Positions 8,769-18,959 are shown, counted from the stretch's first letter. The stretch: 64,000 nucleotides of DNA from Serripes groenlandicus (GCA_031761405.1 JASEVX010000003.1:64154423-64218422); one strand, 5' to 3'. The notes: generated by a model not told the origin, from the sequence alone. Program-made: numbers and translations.

Positions 8769-8980
8769 TTAACCCTTTCCCACATGTAAACTCATCTGCA
8801 GCAGACGACCTTAAAAACATTGTGACAAACGGAGAAATCGCTTATGCTGATCAGTTACTCATTTTGCCACAATGTTTTCAAATCTGAAAAATTATATTGT
8901 GAATTACGGATGTTTTCCATATTTTTGACAGGATTTCAAAGTTGTCTGCTGCAGATTTATTGTAAGTGCAAAGGGGTTAA
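8769..8980 (-). mobile_element. M1 MITE, old copy
   Basis: TTAA at both ends; termini CCCTTTCCCACATG and GTGCAAAGGGG. Confidence 0.85.
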
Positions 8981-9262
8981 CCAGTATCTGACCATCGTGC
9001 AGTGCATCAATTTATTCTTGAAAGAGATAGTTCATGAACAATTCATGAACCAGAGTTTATGAGCTATTCATGGTGTTTATTGCAGGAGATGAATCAAAAT
9101 CTTATCCATAACTCACCCCTTGTCTAAAGAATGGGTTGCTTGAGATCTTTTCAAACTGAAACAGAAAGTAAGAAAAGAGACAATTACCATACAATCTATT
9201 GTCTATCTGTTATTTAAATCTCTTCTGCATAAAGGCACTTGCCTTTTGATTGTTTAAGTAAG

Positions 9263-9470
9263 TTATCCCTTCCAAATTACAGACGCCTTATGACGCATCT
9301 GAAAAGTTAGTGGCAAAAGAAGAAACGGCTCATCATGAGCAAATTCGATTTTGTGACCAATTTATCACCACTAATTATTATACTCTCATTTATTGAGATG
9401 TCAATCATTTTTGCCTCCATGTTTCTAAAGTCGTTTGCTGCAGATTTGTTGTATGTTGGAAAGGGTGTAT
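9263..9470 (-). mobile_element. M1 MITE, old copy
   Basis: Starts TTATCCCTTCC, ends GGAAAGGGTGTAT; centre and CAGATTTGTTGTATG end recognisable. Confidence 0.7.
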
Positions 9471-9600
9471 CCTTCATATTACAATATATTATGAAGATTT
9501 ATAGATATACACAACAATGAGAAAAATTATAATTTCCTAGTGAGAAATTATTCCGAGGGGGATTTTATTAGTCACCCAAAATGTTATGAAATAAATTATA

Positions 9601-9786
9601 TTATCCCTATCCTACTACAAACAAATCTGCAGAACACGGCTTTGAAATAACCTGGAGATAAATATGGAACCTTTCTTTACAGAAAAGTTTTCTTTAGAAA
9701 TTGCTCATAATCCTTTTGCCACAATGTTTTCAAAAGTGATCTGCTCTAGGTGCGTCAGAACGCATCTGCAAGTGTGAAAGGGTTAA
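9601..9786 (+). mobile_element. M1 MITE, old copy, shares TTAA with the next
   Basis: Right TTAA (9783-9786) is also the left TTAA of the following copy. Confidence 0.8.
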
Positions 9787-10012
9787 CCCTTTCCCTCATA
9801 CAACAAGTCGGCAGCAGACGACTTTGACCATATTTTGTCAAAATATAGAAAATCTCTATAATTGAATGGATAACCTATGACTAAAGGTAGAAAACATTGT
9901 GGCAAAAGGAGAAATTGCTCGTTTTGAGCAATTTCTTCTTTTGTCACTATGTTTTCAAAATTATGTCTGCTGCAGAGGCGTCAGAAAGCGTTTATATGAG
10001 GGAAAGGGTTAA
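9783..10012 (+). mobile_element. M1 MITE, standard 230-bp copy
   Basis: TTAA both ends; intact hairpin with AATTGCTCGTTTTGAGCAATT. Confidence 0.9.
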
Positions 10013-10356
10013 TGGCAGGGAGCCACCAGGAAAATGGTTATCATTTGTCTTTTCTTTTATAGTCGAGATTTTTATTTCAACTTTAAACAAAACATTGTAC
10101 AAAAAGAAGTATTATGAACTTGTATATTTTCAGGATTCAGGAGAAAATTACATAACAGTTTATAGGAATATAAATCATGTCTCTCATTTTTTATGGCACC
10201 TGTCAGGGGTTTGTTTAAAAATGACAAATTGGCCCAAGTAATAGAAAAGACCTTTCTTCCAATATCCCTATAATACCTTGATGGCCTTTCAATCAAATTC
10301 ATAGCAATCTTTCCTTACTTCATTGCCCTACTCTTCTTATTTTCATCCTAAACAAT

Positions 10357-10588
10357 TTAACCCCCCCTTTCCCACATACAACAAAACTGCAGCAGACAAC
10401 TTTAAAAACATATTGGCAAAAAACACGGAAACTCTCTATAAATGAAGGTTTAATTACAGTAAAAAGTTGAAAACGTTGTGGCAAAAGGTGAAATAGCTCT
10501 TTTGAGCAATTTCTCCTTTGTCACAATGTTTGCAAGAGTCATCTGCTGCAGATGCGTCAGAAAGTGTCAATATGTGGTGAAGGGTTGA
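10357..10588 (+). mobile_element. M1 MITE
   Basis: TTAA left, TTGA right; the left end has an expanded C run. It lies 271 nt downstream of the donor of the 10859 exon. Confidence 0.85.
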
Positions 10589-10639
10589 CTGATTTCAAAG
10601 TCCTCTGTTTTAAAAACATCCAAGGTCATGTAAAGTGTT

Positions 10640-10815
10640 ATTTTCAAAAAGATTAAGGAGCTATTGTGGGAATGGGAAAGACAGCTGATTTTAAGCAATT
10701 TCTCCTTTTCCCATGAAGTTTTCAAGTGGTCTATTTCAGTTAAATACATTTTGTAAACAATGTGACAACAAGGAGAAATTGCTAATTATTGATGACCATT
10801 TCTTAGCTTCCATTT
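10640..10815. mobile_element. M1-like degraded pieces
   Basis: Two core-like stretches (TTTTAAGCAATTTCTCC and ACAAGGAGAAATTGC) without termini, close to the exon donor. Confidence 0.35.
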
Positions 10816-10858
10816 TAAAAAATAAAAACTAAAATCACTAATTTCATATTCAACTTAC

Positions 10859-11079
10859 CATATGTGGATTGGGCGTCGGCACAATAGAAGAGGCGGAGAT
10901 AGGGGGTTGGGGCAGCCCTGTGTAAGTGTGTTGGTGGGTGTGTTGATGCTGATGCTGGTGTTGATGCATATGTTGGTGAATATCAGCCCGTAAATATGAA
11001 GGGACACCCTGAAGTAACGGAGACCTGTCCTGAGAGGCCAAGAACCGTCGATTCAATTCTTCTCTGAGAAGATCTGGAT
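10859..11079 (-). CDS. AUTS2: AUTS2-like exon with PDLL..ELN.RFLASQ block and His/Gln/Thr repeat
   Basis: A 221-nt exon encoding, after a split Asn/Asp codon, [18 protein letters not shown], a short linker, [10 protein letters not shown], then an alternating [12 protein letters not shown] run and a Pro-rich end PTPNPHM. The same order ([28 protein letters not shown]) is characteristic of vertebrate AUTS2, so this is the most diagnostic coding segment of the window. The acceptor lies at 11080-11097 (pyrimidine tract then CAG) and the donor GTAAGT at 10853-10858. The exon ends in phase 0. An M1 MITE begins only 21 nt upstream of the exon (11101), so the branch-point region abuts or uses the MITE end. 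Open-frame codons upstream of 11079 are intron/MITE sequence, not protein. Confidence 0.82.
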
Positions 11080-11100
11080 CTGAAACGAAAAATGGGTAAG

Positions 11101-11330
11101 TTAACCCTTTCCCACTAACGACAATTCTGCAGCAGACGACTTTCAAAACATATTGGCAAAAATGTGAAATATCTCCATAAATAAGAGTTTAATCAATAAA
11201 TAAGAGTTGAAAAACATTGTGGCAAAAAAGGAAATTGCTCATCATGAGCAATTTCTCCTTTTGCTACAATGTTTTTCAAAAGTCACCTGCTGCAAATGTG
11301 TCAGAATGCGTCTGCAAATGGGTTGGTTAA
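11101..11330 (+). mobile_element. M1 MITE, standard length, abutting an exon acceptor
   Basis: TTAA at 11101-11104 is 22 nt from the exon edge at 11079. On the transcribed strand its end supplies the sequence from about -22 to -251 of the intron. Confidence 0.9.
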
Positions 11331-11503
11331 CAGCATACTGTCCATGAAAATAATAATACTGTTCATGAAAATAATAAAATTCTTTGAGCTCATACAAATT
11401 TAAAACAGAAACAAAAATATGCAACTTTATTGTAATATATACAATGTATATACACATTACATAGCCATTAATTACAAAATCCTCCAATTTCCTAAAGTTA
11501 ATT

Positions 11504-11730
11504 TTAACCTTTCCCTCATATAAACGCTTTCAGACGCCTCTGCAGCAGACGGCTTTTTGAAAATATATAGTGACAAATAAAATTGCATAAACGTGCAATT
11601 TCTCCTTTTGCCACAATGTTTCCACTTTTTGTCATAGGTTATCCATTCAATTATGGAGATTTTCCATGTATTGACAAAACACGTTCAAAGTCATCAGCTG
11701 AGAGAATTGTCGTATGAGGGAAAGGGTTAA
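11504..11730 (-). mobile_element. M1 MITE, young copy
   Basis: TTAA both ends; 227 bp. Confidence 0.9.
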
Positions 11731-11756
11731 ACTGACAAGGGTCAAATGATTTGAAT

Positions 11757-11955
11757 GAAGCAAGAGGCCATTTGAGCCTCATTCACTCACCTGACCGAGT
11801 ATCAGGCCAGTAGAACAGGAAGAATTGAGTTTTTAAGTTTTGTAAATTAAAGCCATCTGCCTTATGCGTTGTTGACAACACACAACCTACGCATGACAGA
11901 CACAGAGTGATCACAGTTGCTCACCTTGAGCTCTTTGTGTGATCAAGTGAGTCTA
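11757..11955 (+). mobile_element. Tandem-core element relative without core repeats
   Basis: AAGCAAGAGGCCATTTGAGC and CACTCACCTGAC at the start; GTGATCACAGTTGCTCACC and a hairpin-like end at 11910-11955. Confidence 0.5.
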
Positions 11956-11989
11956 AAACCTTTCATTACGTACTTGCAATTTGTTGATG

Positions 11990-12190
11990 TTACAATTGTT
12001 TTATTTGGGTTTTACGCTGCTTTCAACATTATTTCATTTATATCATGGCAACACTTCACTTATTCATGATCCCTGGGTAAACAAACCAGTACTAGGCCGG
12101 AAAATGTGCCTTGCCCAAGTGCACTCCACTATGATGTTACAAACCAAGGGAATAAACCAGTGCAACATAATTATGAAACAACTTCAGTTC
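11990..12190. mobile_element. SINE type C remnant
   Basis: GGGTTTTACGCTGCTTTCAAC tail, CTGGGTAAACAAACCAGTAC, GTGCCTTGCCCAAGTGCAC; head not recognisable. Confidence 0.55.
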
Positions 12191-12227
12191 TAGAGAAATT
12201 TAGACTTATTTGTCCTTGTTTGGACTT

Positions 12228-12305
12228 TTTTGAAAACATAGTGACAAAAAAAGAAATTGCACAAAACGTGCAATTTCTTCTTTTGCCACAATGTTTTCCA
12301 CCTCG
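12228..12305 (-). mobile_element. M1 core fragment
   Basis: Only the central hairpin and the GAAAACATAGTGACAAA arm remain. Confidence 0.7.
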
Positions 12306-12944
12306 GAATTTCATAAGGTACGTGTCTCACCATCACATGGTGTTTCTTTTTCTAATATCAAGTCCCTTAGTTACAATTATAAAATTCCACCCAGTTTTTA
12401 AATCCTGCACCACAAAAGATATCAACAGTTTACCAGTTGCGAAGTGCTTTTTAAAAATCCAAAATTCTAGAAGAAGTAAAACATGTACAGACACACAATG
12501 TAAGCAGTGAGTTTTTCAGAATACAATCTACATTTATTTTGTTCAATTGCCCACCGAAAAGCATGTTACAAGTTCAAATGAATTTGTTAAATATTTGTGT
12601 TTTGTGTAGTCTAAAAAGTATAACAATCCTACAAACTGACTTTAAATTCATTGATGAAAACTGTGTCATCTTTTTACTGTGATAACATACACAGTTGTAA
12701 GAAAATATCAATTTTGACACAAAAGAGTGAATTTCAATTATCAAACATAAGTTCTATAAATAAATTGTTTTCTTGGTAAAGGGAGAACTCAAGGGGTTAT
12801 TCAAACACAATTGTATATTGTTTTCCTAATGAGAGTGATGAAATATTCATGCAAAAACCTCAAGATGGAATGCACTTCTACCAATGAACTTATATAACCT
12901 ACTGATGTTTATTGTGCAAAGCATAGACATCTATCTGATCCCTT

Positions 12945-13010
12945 TTGCAGAAGCATTTTGATGCATCTGAAGAAGACAACTTTTGAAAAGGTTGAGGCAG
13001 TATATACAGG
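12945..13010 (-). mobile_element. M1-like fragment
   Basis: CATCTGAAGAAGACAACTTT stretch followed by a degraded core. Confidence 0.35.
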
Positions 13011-13036
13011 AGAACTTTATTCAATGATTTACTTTC

Positions 13037-13265
13037 ATACCCTTTCCCACATATACACGCTTTCTGATGCCTCTGCAGCAGACGGCTTTTCGAAAACATA
13101 GTGACAAGAGAAGAAATTGCTCAAAACAAGCAATTCCCCCTTTTGCCACAATGTTTTCCACTTTTAGTCATAGGTTAACCATTCAATTATAGAGATTTTC
13201 TATTTTTTGACAAATTATGTTCAAAGTCGTCTGCTGCAGAATTATCGTATGAGGGAAAGGGTTTA
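13037..13265 (-). mobile_element. M1 MITE
   Basis: Intact interior; its right end is followed by three tandem copies of the same end (next entry). Confidence 0.85.
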
Positions 13266-13494
13266 AGAGATTTTCCATATAGATATCTAAATATGTTCTA
13301 AGTCGTCTGCTGCAGAATTATCGTATGAGGGAAAAGGTTAAAGAGATTTTCCGTATAGATATCTAAATATGTTCTAAGTCGTCTGCTGCAGAATTATCGT
13401 ATGAGGGAAAGGTTTAAAGAGATTTTCCGTATAGATATCTAAATGTGTTCTAAGTCTTCTGCTGCAGATTTGTTGTAAGTGGGAAATGGGTTAA
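13262..13494 (-). repeat. Tandem triplication of an M1 terminus, 76-bp unit
   Basis: Three units, each AGATTTTCC.TATAGATATC, ATGTTCTAAGTCGTCTGC and ending GAGGGAAAGG.TTAA. The GTC(G/T)TCTGC motif recurs at about 13301, 13377 and 13453. The GTATAGATATC part is not found in other M1 copies. Confidence 0.85.
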
Positions 13495-13533
13495 ATCTTT
13501 ATGATACATTATTCTGATTAGTGAAAACAAACG

Positions 13534-13747
13534 TTAACCCTTTCTGCAACCAATCTGCAGCAGACAACTTTGAAAACACCTAAGAAAACATATGGAAAAT
13601 ACCTAAATAGAAGTTTAATTATTTTTGAATTGAGTTGAAACCATTGTGGCAAAAGAAGAAATGGCTGAATATGAGCTATTGCTCCTTTAGCCACAATGTT
13701 CTCAGAAGTAATCTGCTGCAAATGCATCTGCAAGTGAAAAAGGAATA
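13534..13747 (+). mobile_element. M1 MITE, old copy
   Basis: TTAACCCTTTCTGCAACC left end; right end degraded to GTGAAAAAGGAATAAT. Confidence 0.7.
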
Positions 13748-13837
13748 ATACTGAACCAGAGCCGTCGCATGACAGCTTAGCTTGGACTTTATTGTAAATC
13801 AATACTAAAACATTTTGCTAATGCCATTGATGACACA

Positions 13838-13911
13838 GTTTGATTGTTAGTTTGGTGATTTACACCGCTTTCAACTATTTTCCAGTTATTTCCTGGGTAA
13901 GTTACTAGTAC
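13838..13911 (-). mobile_element. SINE type B, 3' part (split)
   Basis: GATTTACACCGCTTTCAAC tail domain and CCTGGGTAAGTTACTAGTAC; the rest resumes at 14163 after the inserted MITE. Confidence 0.65.
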
Positions 13912-13915
13912 AACT

Positions 13916-14162
13916 CGAGGGCTTGGCGTGAAACGGATGTAACTAAAATAGGATTTTTTTTTACCAAGGTTAATCACCTTGCCATAAAGTCTTTATAATC
14001 GTTATATCATTTTTCTTGGTAAACAATGGAAATTTAAGTGCCATTGCTCGTTCTGAGCAATGGCACCTAAATTTGCATTGTTTACAAAGGGGTCAAAATT
14101 GCCTCTAAACCAGGGTTTTCAAAATAGGTCTTTAGTTACAACCATTTCACGCCAAGCCCTCG
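13916..14162. mobile_element. 247-bp palindromic MITE with AACT target duplication
   Basis: Terminal inverted repeats CGAGGGCTTGGCGTGAAA and its complement, plus subterminal TGTAACTAAA / TTTAGTTACA. AACT flanks both sides (13912-13915, 14163-14166). The centre (14015-14090) folds back around CATTGCTCGTTCTGAGCAATG. Superfamily not assigned; no ORF. Confidence 0.8.
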
Positions 14163-14340
14163 AACTGCTCCATTCTCCGACACCAGCCAGTCAGTTGTAA
14201 TGCAAGCCCTGCAACCCTGAGTGCCATGGAGGGCAGCCATTACTACCATTTTTAAAGTCTTTGATATGACACGGCCGGGGATTGAACCTGTAACCTTCCG
14301 CACCCAGTGGACGCTACACCACCAAGGCCGCCACCGATGA
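14163..14340 (-). mobile_element. SINE type B, 5' part (split)
   Basis: Contains CAGTCAGTTGTAATGC, ACCATTTTTAAAGTCTTTG and, on the minus strand, a B-box-like GGTTCAATCCC near 14280. tRNA-like head by position. Confidence 0.65.
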
Positions 14341-14563
14341 CACAGACACCACCGACACATCATAGACAAGGAAAGCCAAGTGATGTATTGCATAAACGTT
14401 ACAAAATATTGAATAAGTGAATGAAGTATTCCCATGCAATAAGGTCCCTTGATAAATGTATGTCACATGCAACATGTTACTGGAAATACAATTTCTACGG
14501 TTCATTGGACCCCTGACATGATATATTACTTTTAGAATCGTTGAAAATGATAACATACAGGAA

Positions 14564-15913
14564 ACAAGAGGGCCATGATGGCCCTATATCGCTCACCTGA
14601 TTTAATAGAACTTCAATAGTTTTCAAAGTTTTTACTCTTTTTACGCCAATACTTTTGGACAAGAAGATTTTTAAAGTTTTAACAATGCACATATAAGGAA
14701 AACAAGCTCCGCCCCCTGGCGGCCATGTTTTTCAACGGATCAAAAATATTTAAACAATCTTGGTAAAGGGTGCCCCAAGGAACATTTGTGCAAAATAATT
14801 TTTAAATCGGGCCAGTACTTTTGGACAAGAAGATTTTTAAAGTTTTAACAACGCACATATAAGGAAAACAAGCTCCTCCCCCTGGCCGCCATGTTTTTCA
14901 ACGGATTGGAAATATTTGTACAATCTTGGTAAAGGGTGCCCCAAGGAACATTTGTGCAAAATAATTTTTAAATCGGGCCAGTTATTTTGGACAAGAAGAT
15001 TGTTAAAGTTTTAACAATGCACATATAAGGAAAACTAGCTCCGCCCCCTGGCGGCCATGCTTTTCAACGAATCGGAAATATTTGAACAATCTTGGTAAAG
15101 GGTGCCCTAAGGAACATTTGTGCAAAATAATTTTCAAATTGGGCCAGTACTTTTGGACAAGAAGATTTTTAAAGTTTTAACAATGCACATATAAGGAAAA
15201 CAAGCTCCGCCACCCTGGCGGCCATGTTTTTCAACGGATAAAAAATATTTGAACAATCTTGGTAAAGGTCGCACCAAGGAACATTTGTGCAAAATTATTT
15301 TCAAATCGGCCCAGTACTTTTGGACAAGAAGATTTTACAAAGTTTTAACAATGCACATATAAGGAAAACAGGCTCCGCCCCCTGGCGGCCATGTTTTTCA
15401 ACGGATTTGAAATATTTGAACAATCTTGGTAAAGAGTGTCCCAAGGAACATTTGTGCAAAATAATTTTCAAATCGGGCCAGTACTTTTGGACAAGAAGAT
15501 TTTTAAAGTTTTAACAATGCACATGTAAGGAAAATAAGCTCCGCCCCCTGGCGGCCATGTTTTTCAACGGATTGGAAATATTTGAACAATCTTGGTAGAG
15601 GGTACCTCAAGGAACATTTGTGCAAAATAATTTTCAAATCGGGCCAGTACTTTTGGACAAGAAGATTTTTTAAGATTTGGCAATTTTTCCCTTTTCTGAT
15701 GCCGCAGCAACCAAAGTTCTACTTGGAATTAATTTCTTTGAACAACTTTGAAAGAGGACTACCTAAGGACCATTCCTGTGAAGTTATTTTGAAATCTGTT
15801 CATTGGTTTAGTAGGAGAAGTCATTTGTAGGAAATTGTTAACAGACGACGACGGACGCCGGACGGTGAGTGATCACAAAAGCTCACCTTGCACTTCGTGC
15901 TTAGGTGAGCTAA
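14564..15913 (+). mobile_element. Tandem-core element (Helitron/pearl-like), six to seven 166-bp units
   Basis: Starts ACAAGAGGGCCATGATGGCC followed by CTATATCGCTCACCTG. Then comes an array whose unit begins TTTTGGACAAGAAGATTTTT at about 14653, 14819, 14985, 15151, 15317, 15484 and 15651, with GGCGGCCATG(T/C)TTTTCAACG in each. A unique 3' part ends in the hairpin 15880-15911 (AGCTCACCT ... AGGTGAGCT) followed by AA. A 3' hairpin followed by CTAA, and a tandem core, recall Helitron-type non-autonomous elements such as the bivalve pearl elements (inference). No Rep/helicase ORF. Confidence 0.75.
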
Positions 15914-15962
15914 AAAGAATAGACTAAAAAGATAAATTACTGCATATATAGTTATAGGCACA

Positions 15963-16215
15963 AACATGAAAACATTGTGGTTATAAGGAGAAATCGCCTA
16001 TCATGTCATTTCTTCCACAATGTACGTTGTATCAGGTCTGACCTGGAGTATCAGACATGAAGTATTTTAAAGTTTTGGCATTTTATCCCCACCTCTTTCT
16101 GAAGCAAAATACTTCTGCAAGAATGATGATCAATTTCTCCTTTTAGCCCAATGTTTTCAACTCTCTTCAATATTTATACTTTCATTTTTTTGGGATTTTC
16201 TGCAGACTTGTAACA
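15963..16215. mobile_element. M1-like degraded copy
   Basis: AAAACATTGTGG, GAGAAATCGCC and CAATTTCTCCTTTTAGCCCA with ATTTTCTGCAGACTTGTAAC; termini lost. Confidence 0.45.
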
Positions 16216-16274
16216 GATGCGTAAATGTAATTCAAAAACCCCTATTTGAATGACAAGGATCAATATTGACTTAC

Positions 16275-16537
16275 TTGCAACTGACAGTGGTGAATCTGGC
16301 TGAAGATGAGCTGCAGGGGCAGCCCCTGGAAGTGGACCAGCAGGGGGCCCAAGTGGTAACGGCGGGGCAAACATGTTATGAGCCTGCCCAGGTTGTTGGG
16401 CAGCCGTGTGGTGGGGGTGGTGTAGAGAGTTCAGTCCAGGACCAGGATACCCTGCCGAATGACTAGGTGTGGAATGCAGAGGGTGTAGCCCGGGCGAAGG
16501 CCCTAACGGGCTGTAGAGGTTTTGGGTAGCCCCATGG
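16275..16537 (-). CDS. AUTS2: AUTS2-like exon, Pro/Gly/His-rich
   Basis: A 263-nt exon whose acceptor is the CAG at 16538-16540 (preceded on the minus strand by TTAATTCCATTT) and whose donor is GTAAGTC at 16268-16274. It encodes a compositionally biased segment: GATQNLYSPLGPSPG at the start, LNSLHHPHHTAAQQPGQ in the middle, and MFAPPLPLGPPAGPLPG then HLQPDSPLSVA at the end. It is GC-rich compared with flanking introns, as expected for coding sequence. Phase: 1 nt completes a Gly codon with the upstream exon; 1 nt passes on to the next. No folded domain is recognised; the assignment to the AUTS2-like gene rests on phase and position. Confidence 0.8.
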
Positions 16538-16837
16538 CTGAAATGGAATTAATAAATGTCAATGACACATCTCAGTGACTAATCCACTAACGGGGTATTC
16601 GAGTCTGTCTCCATTTCCTTTGATACAAATTTTCGAAATCATTGTTGGGAATAATGGAGAAAGAGCTCAAAACTAACAATATCTACTCTTCCGCTAATGG
16701 TTTCAATGCGGCATAAAAGATATACTTTGTTGTATCAAGTTGTTGGTTTTTAGATGTTACCATCCTATCCACACAATTTTTTCAAATCAATATATCATTT
16801 AAGAGAAGAATTATTTTTATTGACATCAAAGGCAAGT

Positions 16838-17067
16838 TTAACCCTTTACCTCATACGACAATTCTGCATCAGACGACTTTGAACATATTTTGTCAAAAAG
16901 TAGAAAATCTCTATAATTGAATGGATAACCTATGACTAAAAGTGGAAAACATTGTGACAAATGGAGAAATTGCTTGTTTTGAGCAATTTCTTATTTTGTC
17001 ACTATGTTTTCAAAAAGCTGCCTGCTACAGAGGCGTCAGAAAGCGTCTATATGAGGGAAAGGGTTAA
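16838..17067 (+). mobile_element. M1 MITE, standard 230-bp copy
   Basis: TTAA both ends; the right TTAA is followed directly by a second left-end-like ACCCTTTAC. Confidence 0.9.
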
Positions 17068-17140
17068 ACCCTTTACTTGTTACATGCAACATTTGAAAAC
17101 ATTTTAGGAAATGGAGAAAGTGCTAAAAAAAACCTCTATT
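17064..17140. mobile_element. M1-like fragment
   Basis: TTAAACCCTTTACTTGTTAC then ACATTTGAAAACATTTTAGG. Confidence 0.4.
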
Positions 17141-17161
17141 TTCTATATTTCCATTATATTG

Positions 17162-17364
17162 TTTAACCTTTTCCCACATATAGAAGCTTTATGATACATC
17201 TGCAGCAGACGACTTTTGTAAACATTGTGGCAATTTCTCCATTTTCCACAGTGATTTCAACTGTATTCTATCATTTTACTTCAATTTATAGAGGTTTCCA
17301 TATTTCTGCTCGGATGTTTTACAAGTCATCAGCTGCGGATTTGTCGTAAGTGGGAGAGGGTTAA
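17162..17364 (-). mobile_element. M1 MITE, old copy
   Basis: TTAA at both ends, hairpin arm partly deleted. Confidence 0.8.
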
Positions 17365-17561
17365 AAAATAAGCCAAAGCAGGAGAGGAAGGGATATATTG
17401 TATATCCCATTGACATTCATCAAGTTTCACATAAAGTGTATAAGTTACCCAATTATTCCCTGTCTATCAGCTAATATAGGGAAGTTTATGGCCCAAGTAA
17501 TCATGCAGTTATTGCTAAAAACATCATAAAAACAGTCCTTAATGCATTCAGCATCAATATA

Positions 17562-17700
17562 GTAACCCTTTCCTACATACAGTCAGATGCTTTTTGGCGC
17601 ATCTGCAGCAGGAAACTTTGAAAACATTGTGGCAAAATGAGAAATTGCTTATCCTAAGCAATTTCATCTTTTGCCACAATGTTTTCATGTCCCTATTCAA
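17562..17700 (-). mobile_element. M1 MITE, right end missing
   Basis: CCCTTTCCTACATACAG start, intact central hairpin around TTGCTTATCCTAAGCAATT. Confidence 0.75.
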
Positions 17701-17735
17701 TAAAAATTAATACATACTTTAATTGATAGATTTAA

Positions 17736-17970
17736 TTAACCCTTTCCCACCTTTAGCCTCATAAGTACACGCATCTGAAGCAAAAGACTTATGAAAACAT
17801 TTTGGCAAAAGTAGAAATAGCCCATGATGAGCAATTTCTCATCATCCTACAATTAATGTTTTCACCCCTGCAATAATAACACTTTGATTTATAAAGATTT
17901 TCCAGATTTTGCGTAGATGCTTTCAAAGTAGTCTGCTGCAAATTTTTGGTATGAGGGAAAGGGGGGTTAC
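17736..17970 (-). mobile_element. M1 MITE, old copy
   Basis: TTAA left, TTAC right; the end has an expanded G run. Confidence 0.8.
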
Positions 17971-18454
17971 TACATGTGACAACAGATGTCTTAAAAGCCA
18001 ACTTTATTAAGTTAAGTTTGCCACATGGGCGCATTTCTATGTTTAGTTTAGAGCTCTTGTCAAGGTGACACCAGTCCGATGATTTTTTCAATAAATGTCC
18101 TTGAACAGTACTAGAATATAGCTATTGAACAGTTTGTGATCATTAAATAGACTTTCTTCAGCTAAAAGTTTTTTTTTTTTTTTTTTATACTGATGTTCTA
18201 GAACAGAAAAGTTCAAGACACAGTTCTTGAACAGTTCTAGAATATAGTTCTTGAACATTACAAATTACTATTCTAGAGCTAAACAATTCAAGAACCATTT
18301 CTTGAGGTATAATTTCGAATTAAATACATTGTTTGAAAAGGAGCAACTTCTCCATTTTCCAAAATGTTTGAAAAATTCCAATCAGCCATTTTCCTTTGCT
18401 TTCAAAAAGCAGACAACTAAAACAACAAAATATCAGGTTAAATGAAAGTACAAT

Positions 18455-18564
18455 AATTGAATATAGTCGAAAACATGGTGACAGAAGGAGAAATAACTCG
18501 TTTTGAGCAATTTCTTCTTTCGTCAACATGTTTTCAAAAAGTCTTCTGCTGCAGAGGCATCAGA
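18455..18564 (+). mobile_element. M1 right half
   Basis: Core hairpin and GTCTTCTGCTGCAGAGGCAT; it runs straight into the next copy, losing its own terminus. Confidence 0.7.
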
Positions 18565-18792
18565 AACACTTTCCCTCATATAGACGCTTTCTGAGGCCTC
18601 TGCAGCAGACGGCTTTTTGAAAACATAGTGACAAAAGAAGAAATTGCACAAAACGTGCAATTTCTCCTTTTGCCACAATGTTTTCCACTTTTTGTTATAG
18701 GTTATCCATTCAATTATGGAGATTTTCTATGTTTTGACAAAATACGTTCAAAGTCGTCTGCTGCAGAATTGTCATATGAGGGAAAGGGCTAA
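18565..18792 (-). mobile_element. M1 MITE, young copy
   Basis: Left terminus fused to the preceding fragment, right end GAGGGAAAGGGCTAA. Confidence 0.85.
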
Positions 18793-18893
18793 TGGTCGAC
18801 TGGTAGTGGTCATAAAACCTGGATATGAAATTAATATTTCATATTCTTATTATTGCTTTCCTTATTTTAATTAGGATAGGCATCTCAATCTTT

Positions 18894-18959
18894 TTGACCC
18901 TTTCCCACCTATAGACGCTTTCTGACACCTCTGCAGCAGACGACTTTAGAAAGGGTTAA
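18894..18959 (-). mobile_element. M1 miniature derivative, 66 bp
   Basis: Left terminus through CTGCAGCAGACGACTTTAGA joined directly to AAGGGTTAA; nearly the whole interior is missing. Confidence 0.8.

Larger units (their letters stand above)
8425..10858 (-). other. Intron downstream of the 10859 exon (left part)
   Basis: No further exon found. 8425-8768 and 8981-9262 are AT-rich unique-looking sequence in which I see nothing; the rest is mainly M1 copies listed separately. The intron presumably continues through the DIRS element to beyond the left edge. Confidence 0.5.
11080..16274 (-). other. AUTS2-like intron, 5.2 kb
   Basis: Bounded by the donor at 16274 and the acceptor at 11080. Holds M1 MITEs, two Helitron/pearl-like pieces including the 14564-15913 tandem element, SINE remnants and a 247-bp MITE. 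12306-12940 is AT-rich DNA with no feature that I can name. Confidence 0.75.

Noticed and set aside
10072..10302. Short minus-strand ORF, and about 80 similar ORFs of 60-115 codons across the window
   Set aside because: Most contain the same translated M1 strings (for example FFCHYVFK or AEASESVYMRERV), so they are repeat sequence read in frame.
11080..11146. N-terminal extension of the 10850-11146 ORF
   Set aside because: Its first ~22 residues are translated intron and M1 sequence upstream of a clear acceptor at 11080.
13262..15690. CRISPR-like array (regular repeats)
   Set aside because: Repeat units of 76 and 166 bp are contiguous tandem repeats without unique spacers, in a eukaryotic intron.
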